DNA of 64,000 nucleotides from Propionibacteriaceae bacterium (GTDB taxonomy: Bacteria; Actinomycetota; Actinomycetes; Propionibacteriales; Propionibacteriaceae). Both the position numbers and the translations under genes were made by a program. Shown one piece after another: positions 43,592 through 54,600 of this stretch; position 1 is the first letter of the stretch, and each line of letters begins with the position of its first letter. The notes under the pieces are model-generated. The model saw only the letters and a list, made by a program, of their open reading frames with translations, searched no databases and was not told the DNA's origin. The stretch covers positions 62,001 to 126,000 of the forward strand of contig WQZD01000003.1 of assembly GCA_009780915.1 (NCBI GenBank). The letters run 5' to 3'.

Positions 43592-44617
43592 TCATGAGAA
43601 AAGACCCCCTTGCATGGGCGCCGGGAGCCCCAGGTGGGCGAACCCGGCGGGAGTGGCGACCCGGCCCCTCGGCGTCCTCATCAGGAATCCCAGGCGCACC
43701 AGGAAGGGCTCGGCCACTTCGGCGACGGTCTCGGCTTCCTCGGCCACGGCGATCGCCAGGGTGGACAGACCCACCGGCCCTCCCGCGAATTTGACGCAGA
43801 CCGCGTGCAGGACCTCGCGGTCGAGCCGGTCGAGACCCAAGGGATCGACCTCGAACAAGTCCAATGCCGCAGCCGCGGCCTGAGGGGTCACCACGCCCGT
43901 GCCGCGTACCTGCGCGTAGTCACGCACTCGACGCAAGAGCCTGTTGGCGATACGAGGGGTCCCTCGGGAGCGCGACGCGATCACCTCGGCGGAGGTGGGC
44001 GCCACGTCGATGTCGAGCACGCCAGCCGACCGGGTGACGATCCGGGTGAGCGTCTCCTCGTCGTAGTAGTCCAACTGGGCGGTGAAGCCGAAGCGGTCGC
44101 GGAGCGGACCCGGCAGGAGACCGACCCGTGTCGTGGCGCCGACGAGCGTGAAGGGAGGGATCTCCACCGGGATCGCCGTCGCGCCGGGGCCTTTGCCCAC
44201 GACCACGTCGACCCGGAAGTCCTCCATCGCCAAGTAGAGCATCTCCTGCGCCGGGCGGGACATCCGGTGGATCTCGTCGAGGAAGAAGACCTCCCCCTCG
44301 CTGAGGCCCGACAGGATGGCGGCCAGATCGCCGGCATGTTGGATCGCCGGTCCCGAGGAGATGCGCAGCGGCGCGGACATCTCGTGGGCGATGATCATGG
44401 CCAGCGTCGTCTTCCCCAGCCCGGGCGGGCCGGAGAGGAGGACGTGATCGGGCACGGATCCGCGACGGGTGGCGGCGTCCAAGAGGAGTCCCAGTTGGTC
44501 GACCACGCGGGGCTGACCGAGGAATTGTCCCAGGTCTTGTGGGCGTAGGGCCGCTTCGACGGCGATCTCGTCGGGGCTGCGGTCGGGATCCAGGGGCGAG
44601 TAGTCCTCCATCGTCAT
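43592..44617 (-). CDS. ruvB: Holliday junction helicase motor RuvB
   Basis: RuvB is the AAA+ hexamer that drives branch migration with RuvA. The 341 residues have Walker [10 protein letters not shown] at 63-71, Walker B with FLDEIHRM, the sensor region and the C-terminal winged helix. An acidic N-terminus precedes the core. The ATG overlaps the ruvA stop by four bases. Confidence 0.97.
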   Translation of the reverse strand: MTMEDYSPLDPDRSPDEIAVEAALRPQDLGQFLGQPRVVDQLGLLLDAATRRGSVPDHVLLSGPPGLGKTTLAMIIAHEMSAPLRISSGPAIQHAGDLAAILSGLSEGEVFFLDEIHRMSRPAQEMLYLAMEDFRVDVVVGKGPGATAIPVEIPPFTLVGATTRVGLLPGPLRDRFGFTAQLDYYDEETLTRIVTRSAGVLDIDVAPTSAEVIASRSRGTPRIANRLLRRVRDYAQVRGTGVVTPQAAAAALDLFEVDPLGLDRLDREVLHAVCVKFAGGPVGLSTLAIAVAEEAETVAEVAEPFLVRLGFLMRTPRGRVATPAGFAHLGLPAPMQGGLFS

Positions 44618-45213
44618 CCCCTCGCCAAAGAGCGCAGCGCGGATCTCATCAGTTCAGACACGGTCATCGACGGCTGATGGGCTTGATCGCTCACGGCGTC
44701 CCAGGCCTTCTCGGCGTCCTTGGCCGAGTACCCCAGACCCACCAGGCCGAGGAGGACCTGCTCTTTCCAAGCGGAGTCGACGAGGACCTGCTCCTCTTCC
44801 ACCGTGGTGGACAGCGTCATCGCCTTGTCTTTCAGCTCGAGGACCAGCCGTTGCGCGACCTTCGTCCCCACCCCGGGGACGGAGGACAAGGCCGCCAGAT
44901 TCCCGGTCAGGAGCGCCTGGCGCAACTGCTGAGGCGTCAGACACGAGACGATGGCCAGCGCGAGCTTGGGGCCGATGCCGGTCACCGACTGCACGAGGAC
45001 GAAGGCGTCCTTCTCATCGTCGCTGGAGAAGCCGTACAAGGTCCACGAGTCCTCGCGCACCACCATGTGGGTCGACAGGTGTCCTCGCTCCCCCACCGTC
45101 AGTCCCGCGGTGGCGGCCGGGGTGCACGAGATCGTGAAACCGATCCCGGACACGTCCACGACCGCAGAGGTGGCTCGTACGTCCGTCACGGTTCCTGTCA
45201 CATGGGCGATCAT
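44614..45213 (-). CDS. ruvA: Holliday junction binding protein RuvA
   Basis: RuvA tetramers hold the four-way junction. The 199 residues show the N-terminal OB fold ([21 protein letters not shown]), two helix-hairpin-helix motifs ([15 protein letters not shown] and [17 protein letters not shown]) and the C-terminal UBA-like domain III that contacts RuvB. It directly abuts ruvC. Confidence 0.96.
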   Translation of the reverse strand: MIAHVTGTVTDVRATSAVVDVSGIGFTISCTPAATAGLTVGERGHLSTHMVVREDSWTLYGFSSDDEKDAFVLVQSVTGIGPKLALAIVSCLTPQQLRQALLTGNLAALSSVPGVGTKVAQRLVLELKDKAMTLSTTVEEEQVLVDSAWKEQVLLGLVGLGYSAKDAEKAWDAVSDQAHQPSMTVSELMRSALRSLARG

Positions 45214-45771
45214 CTAGGTCACCTTTCTCACTGAGGTCGTCACGCCCCGACGGGGCCGCGAGGTCTGGGCGAGCCGAGCCGCGTCGGCGTATCGTTGCGC
45301 GGCCGTGCCGCGCCAGGAATGGCAGATGGCGAGCGCCACCGCGTCGGCGGCGTCGGCGGGTTTGGGCGCCGCGTCGAGTTTCAGGATCCGCGCCACCATG
45401 GTCTGGACCTGGGCCTTGTCGGCGCGTCCGGATCCGGTGATGGCCGCCTTGACCTCCGACGGGGTGTGGTGATGGACGGGCAGTCCGTGACGCGCAGCCA
45501 CCAGCATGGCCACGCCGGCCGCCTGAGCAGTGCCCACGACAGTCATGAGGTTGTGTTGGGCGAAGACCCGCTCGATGGCCACGACATCCACGTGATGACG
45601 AGTGATCCAGTCTTCGAGACCCCGTTCGATGGCGAGGAGGCGCAAGGGCGTGTCCATCCCTGCGGGGGTGGTGATGACGCCGGCGTCGATCAGCGTCGCG
45701 CGTCCAGGCGTCCCGTCCACCACGCCGACACCGCAGCGGGTCAGCCCCGGATCGACTCCGAGAACCAGCAT
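45214..45771 (-). CDS. ruvC: Holliday junction endonuclease RuvC
   Basis: RuvC cuts Holliday junctions. The 185 residues have the catalytic acidic residues in VLGVDPG, AIERVF and [13 protein letters not shown]. The start ATG 45771 has GGAGGT upstream; the longer frame crosses the LexA box and is not coding. It is first in ruvC-ruvA-ruvB. The extra C-terminal 20 residues are basic. Confidence 0.95.
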   Translation of the reverse strand: MLVLGVDPGLTRCGVGVVDGTPGRATLIDAGVITTPAGMDTPLRLLAIERGLEDWITRHHVDVVAIERVFAQHNLMTVVGTAQAAGVAMLVAARHGLPVHHHTPSEVKAAITGSGRADKAQVQTMVARILKLDAAPKPADAADAVALAICHSWRGTAAQRYADAARLAQTSRPRRGVTTSVRKVT

Positions 45772-45785
45772 GGCGCACCTCCATA

Positions 45786-45797
45786 GAACATCCGTTC
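45786..45797 (-). promoter_or_regulatory. LexA (SOS) box upstream of ruvC
   Basis: GAAC-ATCC-GTTC matches the actinobacterial SOS box core GAAC-N4-GTTC; on the minus strand the site reads CGAACGGATGTTC. It lies 15 bases before ruvC and just after a -10 candidate TAACAT (45805-45800), so bound LexA would block ruvCAB. Confidence 0.75.
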
Positions 45798-45833
45798 GGA
45801 TGTTAGCGGGTCGAGACCGGCGACCACCACGTC

Positions 45834-45878
45834 CCACGCCGAGAACCGTCAGATCGGTGATCTGTCAGGCAGGCGTGG
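45834..45878. terminator. Nested hairpin between yebC and ruvC
   Basis: An outer stem CCACGCC/GGCGTGG encloses an inner stem CAGATC-GGT-GATCTG. It lies after the yebC stop and before the ruvC promoter, so it probably ends the his-yebC transcript and makes the ruv operon independent. Confidence 0.5.
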
Positions 45879-45904
45879 GTGTCCTGGTGGCTGGCTCGAC
45901 CGCC

Positions 45905-46675
45905 TCAGTCTTCTTCGAGCTCCGCTTCGATCTCGGCGCTCACGTCCTCGTTGGAGTACACGTCCTGCACGTCGTCACAATCGTCGAGCGCGTCCAGAAT
46001 CTTGTACAGCTTCCGGGCCGCCTCGGCGTCGGGGACAGCGGAGGTGAAGGAGGGCTGGAAGGCGATGTCGGCCGACTCGTAGTCCAGCCCCGCCGCCTGG
46101 ACGGCGGAACGCACCTCGACGAGCGAGTTGGGCTCGCAGATGATCTCGAACGCCTCACCCTCGTCGTTGATCGACTCGGGATCGCAGTCCATCGTGGCTT
46201 CCATCAGGTCCAGATCGGTGATCTGCTTGCCGTCCTGGCTCTTGGCGACGGTGACGATGCCCTTGCGGGAGAACAGACGGGCGACGGATCCCACGTCAGC
46301 CATGGTCCCACCACTGCGAGTCACGGCGATACGGACTTCGGACGCCGACCTGTTGCGGTTGTCCGTCAGGCACTCGATCAGCAGCGCCACGCCAGCGGGG
46401 CCATAGGCCTCATACGTGATGTTGATCCAGTCGGCGCCGCCGGACTCCGCGCCGGAACCCCTCTTGACAGCGCGCTCGATGTTGTCGGCGGGCACGGACG
46501 ACTTCTTCGCCTTCTGGATGGCGTCGTACAGGGTCGGATTTCCGGACGGGTCTCCCCCACCCACCTTGGCGGCGACTTCGATGTTCTTGATCAACTTCGC
46601 GAACAGCTTGCCGCGCTTGGCGTCGATCGCAGCCTTCTTGTGTTTTGTCGTCGCCCACTTGGAGTGACCGCTCAT
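45905..46675 (-). CDS. yebC: YebC/PmpR family regulatory protein
   Basis: The 256-residue protein begins [24 protein letters not shown], the conserved start of the family, and has [21 protein letters not shown] and an acidic C-terminus. Members regulate transcription, and YebC proteins also help ribosomes at proline stretches. The gene overlaps hisA by four bases and precedes ruvC, the usual actinobacterial place. Confidence 0.94.
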   Translation of the reverse strand: MSGHSKWATTKHKKAAIDAKRGKLFAKLIKNIEVAAKVGGGDPSGNPTLYDAIQKAKKSSVPADNIERAVKRGSGAESGGADWINITYEAYGPAGVALLIECLTDNRNRSASEVRIAVTRSGGTMADVGSVARLFSRKGIVTVAKSQDGKQITDLDLMEATMDCDPESINDEGEAFEIICEPNSLVEVRSAVQAAGLDYESADIAFQPSFTSAVPDAEAARKLYKILDALDDCDDVQDVYSNEDVSAEIEAELEED

Positions 46676-47463
46676 GTGCGTCCTTCTTTCTCTCTGCTTT
46701 CCACTGTAGCGGCTGAGGCAACCATGTCAGGTTCCTCGACGCCGCGTGCCGCTGCCACGGCTTCAGCCAATGTGAACTGGCCCACGTACAGGGCCGTTCC
46801 GATGATCACGCCTTCGACCCCCACGTCGGCCAGTCGTGCCAGGGCACGGACGTCGTCGAGGGTGGCGATGCCTCCCGACGCCACCACTGGGGCGGGGGTA
46901 CGGGCGCAGACCTGTTCGAGCAGATCGACATTGGCCCCCGACAGTGTACCGTCGGAATCGGTGTCGGTGACCACCAGGCGGGCGCATCCCGCCTGGTTGA
47001 GCCGGTCGATGGTGTCCCACAGGTCGCCCGAGGTGCTGGTCCACCCCCTGGTCGCCAGGCGTCCGCCTCGCACGTCGAGGGCGATGGCGATCCGGTCCCC
47101 GAAGGCCGCGATGACCTCGTCGCACCACTGAGGTTTCTCCACGGCGGCGGTGCCGATGTTGACGCGGTCGCATCCCGTGCCCAATGCCCTCTCCAAGGAC
47201 GCGTCGTCACGGATCCCTCCGGTCAATTCGACACGCAGGCCGGACTCGGCCACGATGGCCGCGATCTGCTCGGCGTTGGACCCTCGCGAGAAGGCCGCGT
47301 CGAGGTCGACCAAGTGCAGCCACTGGGCGCCCTCCTGCCTCCACCGGTGGGCCATGACCACGGGGTCGCCGAAGACTTTCTGGGAGGAGGACACCCCGCG
47401 TTCGAGTTGCACCGCGTGGCCGTACTGGATGTCGACCGCCGGGAAGATCGTGAACCCCGTCAT
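46672..47463 (-). CDS. hisA: HisA/PriA isomerase (ProFAR isomerase, maybe also PRA isomerase)
   Basis: The enzyme isomerises ProFAR to PRFAR in histidine synthesis. The 263 residues form a (beta/alpha)8 barrel with the catalytic Asp11 in [16 protein letters not shown], and the second catalytic Asp in VVTDTDSDG. In many actinobacteria this enzyme (PriA) also does the TrpF step; no trpF is in the window, so this is open. Start ATG 47463 overlaps hisH by four bases. The last 25 residues are a basic/acidic tail not needed for the barrel. Confidence 0.94.
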   Translation of the reverse strand: MTGFTIFPAVDIQYGHAVQLERGVSSSQKVFGDPVVMAHRWRQEGAQWLHLVDLDAAFSRGSNAEQIAAIVAESGLRVELTGGIRDDASLERALGTGCDRVNIGTAAVEKPQWCDEVIAAFGDRIAIALDVRGGRLATRGWTSTSGDLWDTIDRLNQAGCARLVVTDTDSDGTLSGANVDLLEQVCARTPAPVVASGGIATLDDVRALARLADVGVEGVIIGTALYVGQFTLAEAVAAARGVEEPDMVASAATVESREKEGRT

Positions 47464-48080
47464 GACTCTCCCAGGGTGTCCACCCAGCGGCGGAGCAGCG
47501 ACAAACCTGCCTGCCCGGACTTCTCCGGGTGGAACTGGGTGGACAGCACGGATCCATGCTCCACAGCCGCGAGGAACCGTGTCCCGTCGTGCTCGGCCCA
47601 GATCCCTCGCGCGTCGACGGGGATGTCCGTGACGGTGAGGGCGGCGTAGGAGTGGACGAAATAGTAGCGATGGCGCTGATGGAAGAAGCGGGAGTCCGGG
47701 TCGGGCGCCACGTCGTTCCACCCCATGTGCGGGAGCCGGGTCGTGGGCAGTTTCTCGATGACGCCTGGGAAGATCCCCACGCCCTCGGCTTCGATCCCTT
47801 GCTCCACCCCATGGGAGAACAGGATCTGATGTCCCACGCAGATCGCCAGGATCGGCATCTGCGCGGCCACGGCCTGACGGATGGTGTCGTCGGCGCCGAT
47901 GGAGGTCAAGGACGCCATGCAGGCGGCGAAGGCGCCCACGCCGGGCACCACGAGCGCGTCGGCACTCAGGGCCTCGCGGGGGTCGGACGACAGGCGGACG
48001 TCGGCCCCGACGCTCGACAGGGCGCGCATGGCCGAGTGGATGTTCCCCGATCCGTAGTCGAGGACGTGGACCCTTCTCAC
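47460..48080 (-). CDS. hisH: Imidazole glycerol phosphate synthase glutaminase subunit
   Basis: HisH supplies ammonia from glutamine to HisF. The 206 residues have the nucleophile cysteine in [10 protein letters not shown] and the His-Glu pair in FHPEKSG. The motif around Cys differs from the usual CLGMQ in having VGHQ. HisF is not encoded in this window. Both ends overlap neighbours by four bases. Confidence 0.94.
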   Translation of the reverse strand: MRRVHVLDYGSGNIHSAMRALSSVGADVRLSSDPREALSADALVVPGVGAFAACMASLTSIGADDTIRQAVAAQMPILAICVGHQILFSHGVEQGIEAEGVGIFPGVIEKLPTTRLPHMGWNDVAPDPDSRFFHQRHRYYFVHSYAALTVTDIPVDARGIWAEHDGTRFLAAVEHGSVLSTQFHPEKSGQAGLSLLRRWVDTLGES

Positions 48081-48685
48081 AAGGCGCCCTTGGTCGAGGG
48101 GATCCCGGCCACGCGTGGATCGAGGTCGACGGCCATGCGCAGGGACCGCGCCAACGCTTTGTACTGGGCCTCGACGATGTGGTGGGGGTCACGCCCGGCG
48201 AGCAGGCGCATGTGCACGCACATCCCCGCGTTGAGGGCGAGCGAGGAGACGACATGGGCGGTCATGGACCCGGGGTACGGAGTCCCCGTTCCGCCGATGA
48301 GCGCGTAGGCGTGCGCGTCGGGCTCTCCGGAGGACTCGGCGTACCCACGCCCGCTGAGGTCCACGGCGCACAGGACGAGCGCCTCGTCCAGGGGGACGAG
48401 TGCCTGTCCGAAGCGAGAGATCCCCGCCTTGTCGCCGAGGGCGATTGCCAGAGCCTGACCCAGCGCGATGGCGGTGTCCTCGATCACATGGTGGGCGTCG
48501 ACGTGGACGTCCCCCGTGGCGTGGATCCGCATGTCGATCAGCGAGTGACGGCTCAACGCGGTCAGCATGTGGTCGTAGAAGCCCACCGACGTGGAGATCG
48601 AGGAGACCCCCGACCCGTCGAGGTCGATCGCGACCGTGATCGACGATTCCGAGGTGGTCCGCTCCACCTGTGCTGTCCGGCTCAT
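48077..48685 (-). CDS. hisB: Imidazoleglycerol-phosphate dehydratase
   Basis: HisB dehydrates IGP. The 202 residues hold both metal-binding histidine blocks: [11 protein letters not shown] with DAHHVIEDT and the later CVHMRLLAG with [11 protein letters not shown]. It is the monofunctional form, without the phosphatase domain. ATG 48685 overlaps hisC by four bases; the frame starts eight codons earlier without support. Confidence 0.96.
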   Translation of the reverse strand: MSRTAQVERTTSESSITVAIDLDGSGVSSISTSVGFYDHMLTALSRHSLIDMRIHATGDVHVDAHHVIEDTAIALGQALAIALGDKAGISRFGQALVPLDEALVLCAVDLSGRGYAESSGEPDAHAYALIGGTGTPYPGSMTAHVVSSLALNAGMCVHMRLLAGRDPHHIVEAQYKALARSLRMAVDLDPRVAGIPSTKGAL

Positions 48686-49779
48686 CCGGTGCTCCTCTCC
48701 ATGGCCCACACATCCGCCAGGGCTGTGTGGAATCTGTCCATCTCCTCGTCGGTTCCCACGCAGACCCGCAGATAGGGCTCAGGTCCAGTCTCTCGCACGA
48801 GAACACCGTCGTCCACGAATCTTTGCCACGCGAGGTGGCGATCCTTGAAGGGGCCGAAGAGGAAGAAGTTGGCCTGGGAATCCACGACGGTCAGGCCCAG
48901 GGCGCGCGCCGCGTCGATGGCGGCGTCCCGAAGGTCCCGCAGATGGCCGACCTGGGCCATCATCTCATCGGCATGGTCGACGGCCACGGCGGCCACGGTC
49001 TGGGTGAGGGCGCTCAGGTGGTACGGCAGACGCACGACTCGCAGAGCGTCCACGAAAGCCTCGGACGCGGCGAGGTAACCGACCCGTCCACCCGCGAAGG
49101 CGAAGGCCTTGCTCATCGTGCGGCAGACGGCCAGGTGCGGGTAGCGTGGCAACAGGGACAGCGCCGTGGGGGCGTTGGAGAACTCTTGGTACGCCTCGTC
49201 CACGAGCACGATCCCGGGGGTCGCTTGAAGGATCTGCTCGATCTGGTCCAGGTCGGTCACGGTGCCGGTGGGATTGTTCGGCGTGGCGATGACGACCACG
49301 TCGGGCTGGTGCTCCTCGATGGCCTGTGCGGCGAGTTCGGGGTCGATGTGGAAGTCGGGGGCACGGGGAACCGTCACATACTCGGTGTGCGTGTCCCGGG
49401 CGTACTCGGGGTACATCGAGTAACTGGGGGTGAAGGTCAGCACGCGCCTCCCCGGGCCGCCGAAGGCCTGCAGGACGTGGATCATGACCTCGTTGGAGCC
49501 ATTGGCGACCCAGACCTGCTCAGGAGTGAGGCCATGTCCGAGGTAGGAGGCGAGCTTGGAGCGCAGCGACCTGGCCTCCCGGTCGGGGTACCGGTTCATG
49601 GTCGGCAAGCAGTGCGTCACGGCCTCCACCATGTCGCGTTGGACCGCCTCGCTGGGCGGGTACGGGTTCTCGTTGACGTTCAGACACACAGGAAGGTCCA
49701 TCTGGGGGGCGCCGTACGGGCGTGCGTCGACCAGTTCGGGACGCAGCGGCAGAGCAATCCAGGCAGAATCGAGGCTCAC
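48682..49779 (-). CDS. hisC: Histidinol-phosphate aminotransferase
   Basis: HisC transaminates imidazole acetol phosphate with glutamate. The 365 residues contain the PLP lysine in [24 protein letters not shown] near the start, and the ATPNNPTGT loop. It lies between hisD and hisB with four-base overlaps. Confidence 0.96.
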   Translation of the reverse strand: MSLDSAWIALPLRPELVDARPYGAPQMDLPVCLNVNENPYPPSEAVQRDMVEAVTHCLPTMNRYPDREARSLRSKLASYLGHGLTPEQVWVANGSNEVMIHVLQAFGGPGRRVLTFTPSYSMYPEYARDTHTEYVTVPRAPDFHIDPELAAQAIEEHQPDVVVIATPNNPTGTVTDLDQIEQILQATPGIVLVDEAYQEFSNAPTALSLLPRYPHLAVCRTMSKAFAFAGGRVGYLAASEAFVDALRVVRLPYHLSALTQTVAAVAVDHADEMMAQVGHLRDLRDAAIDAARALGLTVVDSQANFFLFGPFKDRHLAWQRFVDDGVLVRETGPEPYLRVCVGTDEEMDRFHTALADVWAMERSTG

Positions 49780-51062
49780 GCGCGGCTCCTGACCGCGATC
49801 GCGTTGGCGTGGGCCGGCAGGTTCTCCGCCATGGCGAAGGCCTCGATCCCCTCCCCGATCTCGGCGAGGGCCGAGGCGGTGTAGTCGATCACGTGCACCG
49901 TCTTGAGGAAGGAGCGCACCGTCAGACCCGACGAGTGGCGCGCTGTGCCGGAGGTCGGCAGCACGTGGGTCGAACCAGCCGAGTAGTCGCCCAGACTGAC
50001 CGGGGAATAGGCGCCGACGAAGATGGCCCCGGCGTTGCGGACACGCGCGGCCACGGCGGCGGCGTCGCGGGTGTGGATCTCCAGGTGCTCGGCGGCGTAG
50101 GCGTCGACCACCTCGACGCCTTGGTCCATGTCGCGCACCAGCAGGATGGCGGAGGCCTTCCCCGACAGGGCCGTCTCGACCCGCTCGCGGTGGAGCGTGC
50201 CGGCCACCATGCGTTCCAGTTCGACCTCGACCTGATCGGCCAGGTCGTCCGAGTCGGTGACCAGCACCGCGCCAGCTTGAGGATCGTGCTCGGCCTGGCT
50301 CATGAGATCGGCGGCGACGAAGACGGGGTCAGCCGAGTCGTCGGCCAGGATCGCCACCTCGGTGGGGCCGGCCTCGGAATCGATGCCCACGACCCCCTTG
50401 ACGAGTCTCTTGGCGGCGACGACGTAGATATTGCCGGGTCCGGTGATCATGTCCACGGCGTCGCAGACGCCAGGCGCCCCGTAGGCGAACATGGCCACGG
50501 CCTGCGCCCCGCCCACGGCGTAGATCTCGTCCACCCCCAGCAGGTGGCACACCGCCAGGATGGTCGGGTGAGGAAGGCCGTCCGCCTGGGGCGGGGAGGC
50601 CAGAGCGATGGAGGACACGCCAGCGGCTTGGGCGGGCACCACGTTCATGATGACGCTCGACGCGAGTGGCGCCAGCCCTCCGGGGACGTACAACCCGACC
50701 CGCTCGACGGGGATGGATCGTATGGCCACGGTGGCCCCCTCAGCGAGGGTCACGTGGGAGTCGGGGATGTCCGCCTCGGCGGCGCACACCACTCGACGTC
50801 GGTCGATGGCCTCCTTCAAGGCCGACTCGACGGCGGGGTCGAGGCGCTGGGCGCAGTCACGGGCGACGGCGGGGTCGACACGGAACCGCTCGGGGACGAC
50901 ATGGTCGAACTTCTCGCTGTACTCGCGAAGGGCGGCCTCACCGTGGAGGCGCACGGCCTCGCAGATGGGCGCGACCAGGGCCATCGCCCGGTCCACATCG
51001 AATTCCCCACGTGGCAGCGTGCCATTCCACTCGGTCAGGTCGCGACAATCAATCCGTCTCAC
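49776..51062 (-). CDS. hisD: Histidinol dehydrogenase
   Basis: HisD oxidises histidinol to histidine in two steps with NAD. The 428-residue protein has the family signature region [25 protein letters not shown] and the zinc and catalytic residues around AEHDPQA and AEHLEIHT. I chose the GTG at 51062 because TAGAAT lies exactly seven bases before it and the protein then starts VRRIDCRDL, as in relatives; ATG 51071 overlaps the -10 itself. It is the first gene of hisD-C-B-H-A. Confidence 0.94.
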   Translation of the reverse strand: MRRIDCRDLTEWNGTLPRGEFDVDRAMALVAPICEAVRLHGEAALREYSEKFDHVVPERFRVDPAVARDCAQRLDPAVESALKEAIDRRRVVCAAEADIPDSHVTLAEGATVAIRSIPVERVGLYVPGGLAPLASSVIMNVVPAQAAGVSSIALASPPQADGLPHPTILAVCHLLGVDEIYAVGGAQAVAMFAYGAPGVCDAVDMITGPGNIYVVAAKRLVKGVVGIDSEAGPTEVAILADDSADPVFVAADLMSQAEHDPQAGAVLVTDSDDLADQVEVELERMVAGTLHRERVETALSGKASAILLVRDMDQGVEVVDAYAAEHLEIHTRDAAAVAARVRNAGAIFVGAYSPVSLGDYSAGSTHVLPTSGTARHSSGLTVRSFLKTVHVIDYTASALAEIGEGIEAFAMAENLPAHANAIAVRSRA

Positions 51063-51069
51063 GCGGGTC

Positions 51070-51075
51070 ATTCTA
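51070..51075 (-). promoter_or_regulatory. -10 of the his operon, leaderless type
   Basis: TAGAAT (minus strand 51075-51070) ends seven bases before the GTG of hisD. Its first three bases are the TAG stop of the upstream membrane protein gene. It differs from TATAAT at one position. Confidence 0.55.
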
Positions 51076-51636
51076 CCCGACTTGCTCCCCCGCACTGTCG
51101 GCCCCTTCTCTGCCTTCGGGCACATGGGCGATCCAGCGTGGTCCCCGAAGCAGGGAGCCGATCAACACCGCCAGGGCGGCCACCCCCACCCACACGGCCA
51201 AGGGAACCCAGGTGTGGGCCGTGAAATCCACTTTGACAAGGTCTGTCATGGTGGCGGCGGCGATGCGGTCCTCGAAGTGACGAGGACCCATGAACTCCCC
51301 CACGATCCGGGTGAGGACCCCGGCCACGAGCGCGCCCACGGTGGCGATGACGGTCACAGGCCATCCCAACTCGCGGAAGAGCAGCCACGCCGTGACTCCG
51401 AGGATCGCCCCGGCGACCGCCCCGATCATCGTGTAGACCACGTCGGTGGCCACGATCTGACTCAGCCCGGACTCCGTGATCCGGGCACGGAAGTCGTCGG
51501 AGATGACATAGCTGGGCAGGTCGACCATGCGGTTCCACACGATCCCCGCCACCACGGACACGACGGCCACCGTGGTGAGGTAGACCACGAACCACGGTCG
51601 CAACCGTCTCCACCGTGCGGGTCCCGCGGCCCTCAT
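51073..51636 (-). CDS. Hypothetical membrane protein
   Basis: I do not recognise this 187-residue protein with certainty. It has a basic N-terminus ([14 protein letters not shown]) and four hydrophobic segments: [20 protein letters not shown], then [40 protein letters not shown] and [25 protein letters not shown]2567-like membrane family is possible. Its ATG overlaps the dnaE stop by four bases, so it is coupled to dnaE, and its stop is inside the hisD promoter. Confidence 0.75.
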   Translation of the reverse strand: MRAAGPARWRRLRPWFVVYLTTVAVVSVVAGIVWNRMVDLPSYVISDDFRARITESGLSQIVATDVVYTMIGAVAGAILGVTAWLLFRELGWPVTVIATVGALVAGVLTRIVGEFMGPRHFEDRIAAATMTDLVKVDFTAHTWVPLAVWVGVAALAVLIGSLLRGPRWIAHVPEGREGADSAGEQVG

Positions 51637-54600
51637 ACCGCCTCGCCCACTTCGATGCTGCTGGCGCCCAGGAGCGCTTTGAGGTCGGAGATCAACTCCA
51701 GGGACGTGGCGACCTTGTCCGCCAAGCGGAAGACCTTCGTTTGGTGCGAGTTGACCATTTTGAACCAGACCTGACTCGTGCCGGGATAGGACGCCAAGGT
51801 GGATTTCAGCTGGTCCATGGTCGAGCGGTTGACGCGAGCCATGGGCAGGCACACCGTGATCGAGGTGGAGTCGCCGGCCTCCAGATTCAGGGGGGTGACC
51901 CTCTCCACCAGGAAGTCGACCATCCCCTCGTCACGTGGCCGGATCGAGCCCAGGACTTGCACGACCGTGTCGGGGATGAGCTGCGCGCCGTGCTCGTTGT
52001 AAGCCTGGGGGAAGACCTGCATCGACAGCGACGAGTCGAGGTCCTCCACCGTGATCTGCGCCCAGGCGGCGCCCTTCTTCGTCTGGCGGCGCACCACGGA
52101 GGTGATCATCCCCGCCACCTTGACCTTGCTGGCCGGTTCGGTGGCGTCCACCACCTGGGACAAGGCCATGTCGCGATGGGAGGCCAGCACGGCCTCCACG
52201 CCGTTGAGAGGATGGTCCGAGACGTACAAACCCAGCATCTCGCGCTCGAAGGCGAGCTTGGTGGACTTGTCCCAGTCGGGGATGTCAGGGATCGGGTCGG
52301 TGAACGACACGGCGGAGTCGTCCCCCGCCACATCTCCGAACAGATCGTCCTGGCCATAGGACTGGTTCCTCTTCACCTCGACGACCGAGTCGATGGCGTG
52401 CTCGTAGATCTCCAGCAGGGCGCGACGGGGATGGTTCATCGAGTCGAAGGCCCCGGCTTTGATCAATGACTCGAACACCCTCTTATTGCACACCGAGATG
52501 GGGATGTTGGACAAGAACTCGTAGAAGTCTTTCGCCGGACCGTGCTCGTCACGCGCCTGGATGATGGCGTCCACGACGTTCGCTCCGACGTTGCGCACGG
52601 CGGTCAGGCCGTACCGCACATCCGTGCCGACCGGGGTGAACATCGCCTGCGACTGGTTGACGTCCGGCGGGAGGACGGTCACGCCCATGCGGCGGCTCTC
52701 CGCCAGATAGATCGCCGACTTGTCCTTGTCGTTGCGCACCGACTCCAGGACGGCGGCCATGTACTCGGCCGGATAGTTCGCCTTGAAGTAGGCGGTCCAG
52801 TACGAGACGAGCCCGTACCCCGCCGTGTGGGACTTGTTGAAGGCGTATCCCGCGAAGGGCGCCATGACGTCCCACAGGGCCTTGGTCGCCTGCGGGGAGT
52901 ACCCGTGGTCGGCCATGCCCTTGGCGAAGGGTTCGTACTCTTTGTCGATGATCTCCTGCTTCTTCTTGCCCATGGCTCGACGCAGCAGGTCGGCGCCGCC
53001 CAGGGTGTAGCCCGCCAACTCGCGGGCGATGGCCATCAACTGCTCCTGGTAGACCAACAGGTGATAGGTCGGTCCGAGGATGGGTTCGAGCCCCTCCTCC
53101 AGTTCGGGGTGGATGGGACGGATGGGCTCACGCCCGTTCTTCCGGTCGGCGTAGTGGATATGGGCGTTGGCGGCCATGGGTCCGGGACGGTACAGGGCGA
53201 GCACGGCGGCGATGTCCTCGAACTGGGTGGGCGCCATCAGCTTCAGCAGAGATCTCATCGGGCCGCCGTCCAACTGGAAGACGCCGAGGGTGTCCCCGGC
53301 GGCGAGCAGCTCATAGGTCTTCGCGTCGTCCAAGGTGAGGTCCAGCGGGTCGATGTCGACTCCCTGGTTCTTCTTGATCATCTCCAGGGCGTGGTCGATG
53401 ATCCCGAGGTTGCGCAGGCCCAGGACGTCCATCTTCATCAGGCCCATGTCTTCGCACTGGGGGTACGAGAATCCCGTGATCCGCACGCCGTCGTCGCGCA
53501 TGTGCAGGGGGATGAGATCGAGCAGGGGCGCCGACGAGAGGATGACGGCGGCGGCGTGGACGCCCGTGCCGCGGATCAGGCCCTCGATGCCCATGCCCGT
53601 GTCGACCACGCGACGCACGTCGGGGTCTTGGTCGTACAAGGCCCGGAACTCGCCCGCCTCGTTGTACCGGTCGGCGCCAGGGGTGAACATGTCGTTGAGC
53701 GCGATCTTGCCCGTGGGGTCGTTGGGCATGGCCTTGACGATCTTCTCGCCCATTTGGAAGGGATAGCCCAGGATCCGGGAGGAGTCCTTGATGGCGTTCT
53801 TGGCCTTGATGGTCGAGAAGGTGTTGACCTGGGCCGTGTACTCCTGGCCGTACGTATCGGCGAAGTAGGCCAGGATCTTGTCACGGTTGCGGTCGTCCAC
53901 GTCGAGGTCGACGTCGGGGGGCGAGATACGTTCCGGGTTGAGGAACCTCTCGAAGATCAAACCGTGCTCGATGGGGTCCAGCTCGGTGATGCGGGTCAGG
54001 TACGCCACCATGGAGCCCGTCGCCGACCCACGTCCCGGGCCCACCCGGATCCCGGAGTCACGCGCGTACCGGCAGATGTCGGCCACGACGAGGAAGTAGG
54101 CGGAGAATCCCAGGGGCTCGATGACGGCCAACTCGGTGTCGACCCTGTCGAGGACTTCCCTTGACGGGCTGTCGCCGTACCTGAGCTTGAGGCCCTCGTC
54201 CAGCTTCGTGCGCAGCCAGGACTCCTGCGTCTCGCCCTCGGGCACCTTGAACTGGGGCATCCTATCCACATGGGTGAAGACCTCGTCGTAGGGCTCGACC
54301 ATCTCGGCGATGTCCAAGGTCGCGTCACAGGCGTCGGGGAGCTCGTAGAACAAGTCGCGCATCTCGTCGGAGGACCGCAGATAGTAGCCCGACCCGTTGA
54401 AGCGGAACCTCTTCTCGTCGTCCTTGTTGCGACCCACGCCGATGCACAGCAAGTTGTCGTGGGCGTCGGCCTGGTCGGCCGTCACGTAGTGCGAGTCGTT
54501 GGTCGCCAGGAGTCGCAGATCGAGGTCCTTGGCCAGCTTGAGCAGATCGGAGCGCACGGCCGCCTCGATGGGGACGCCGTGGTCCATGAGCTCGACGAAG

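Noticed and set aside
52542..54164. Open frame of 540 codons antisense to dnaE
   Set aside because: Shadow of dnaE with repetitive Gly/Val/Asp/His content.
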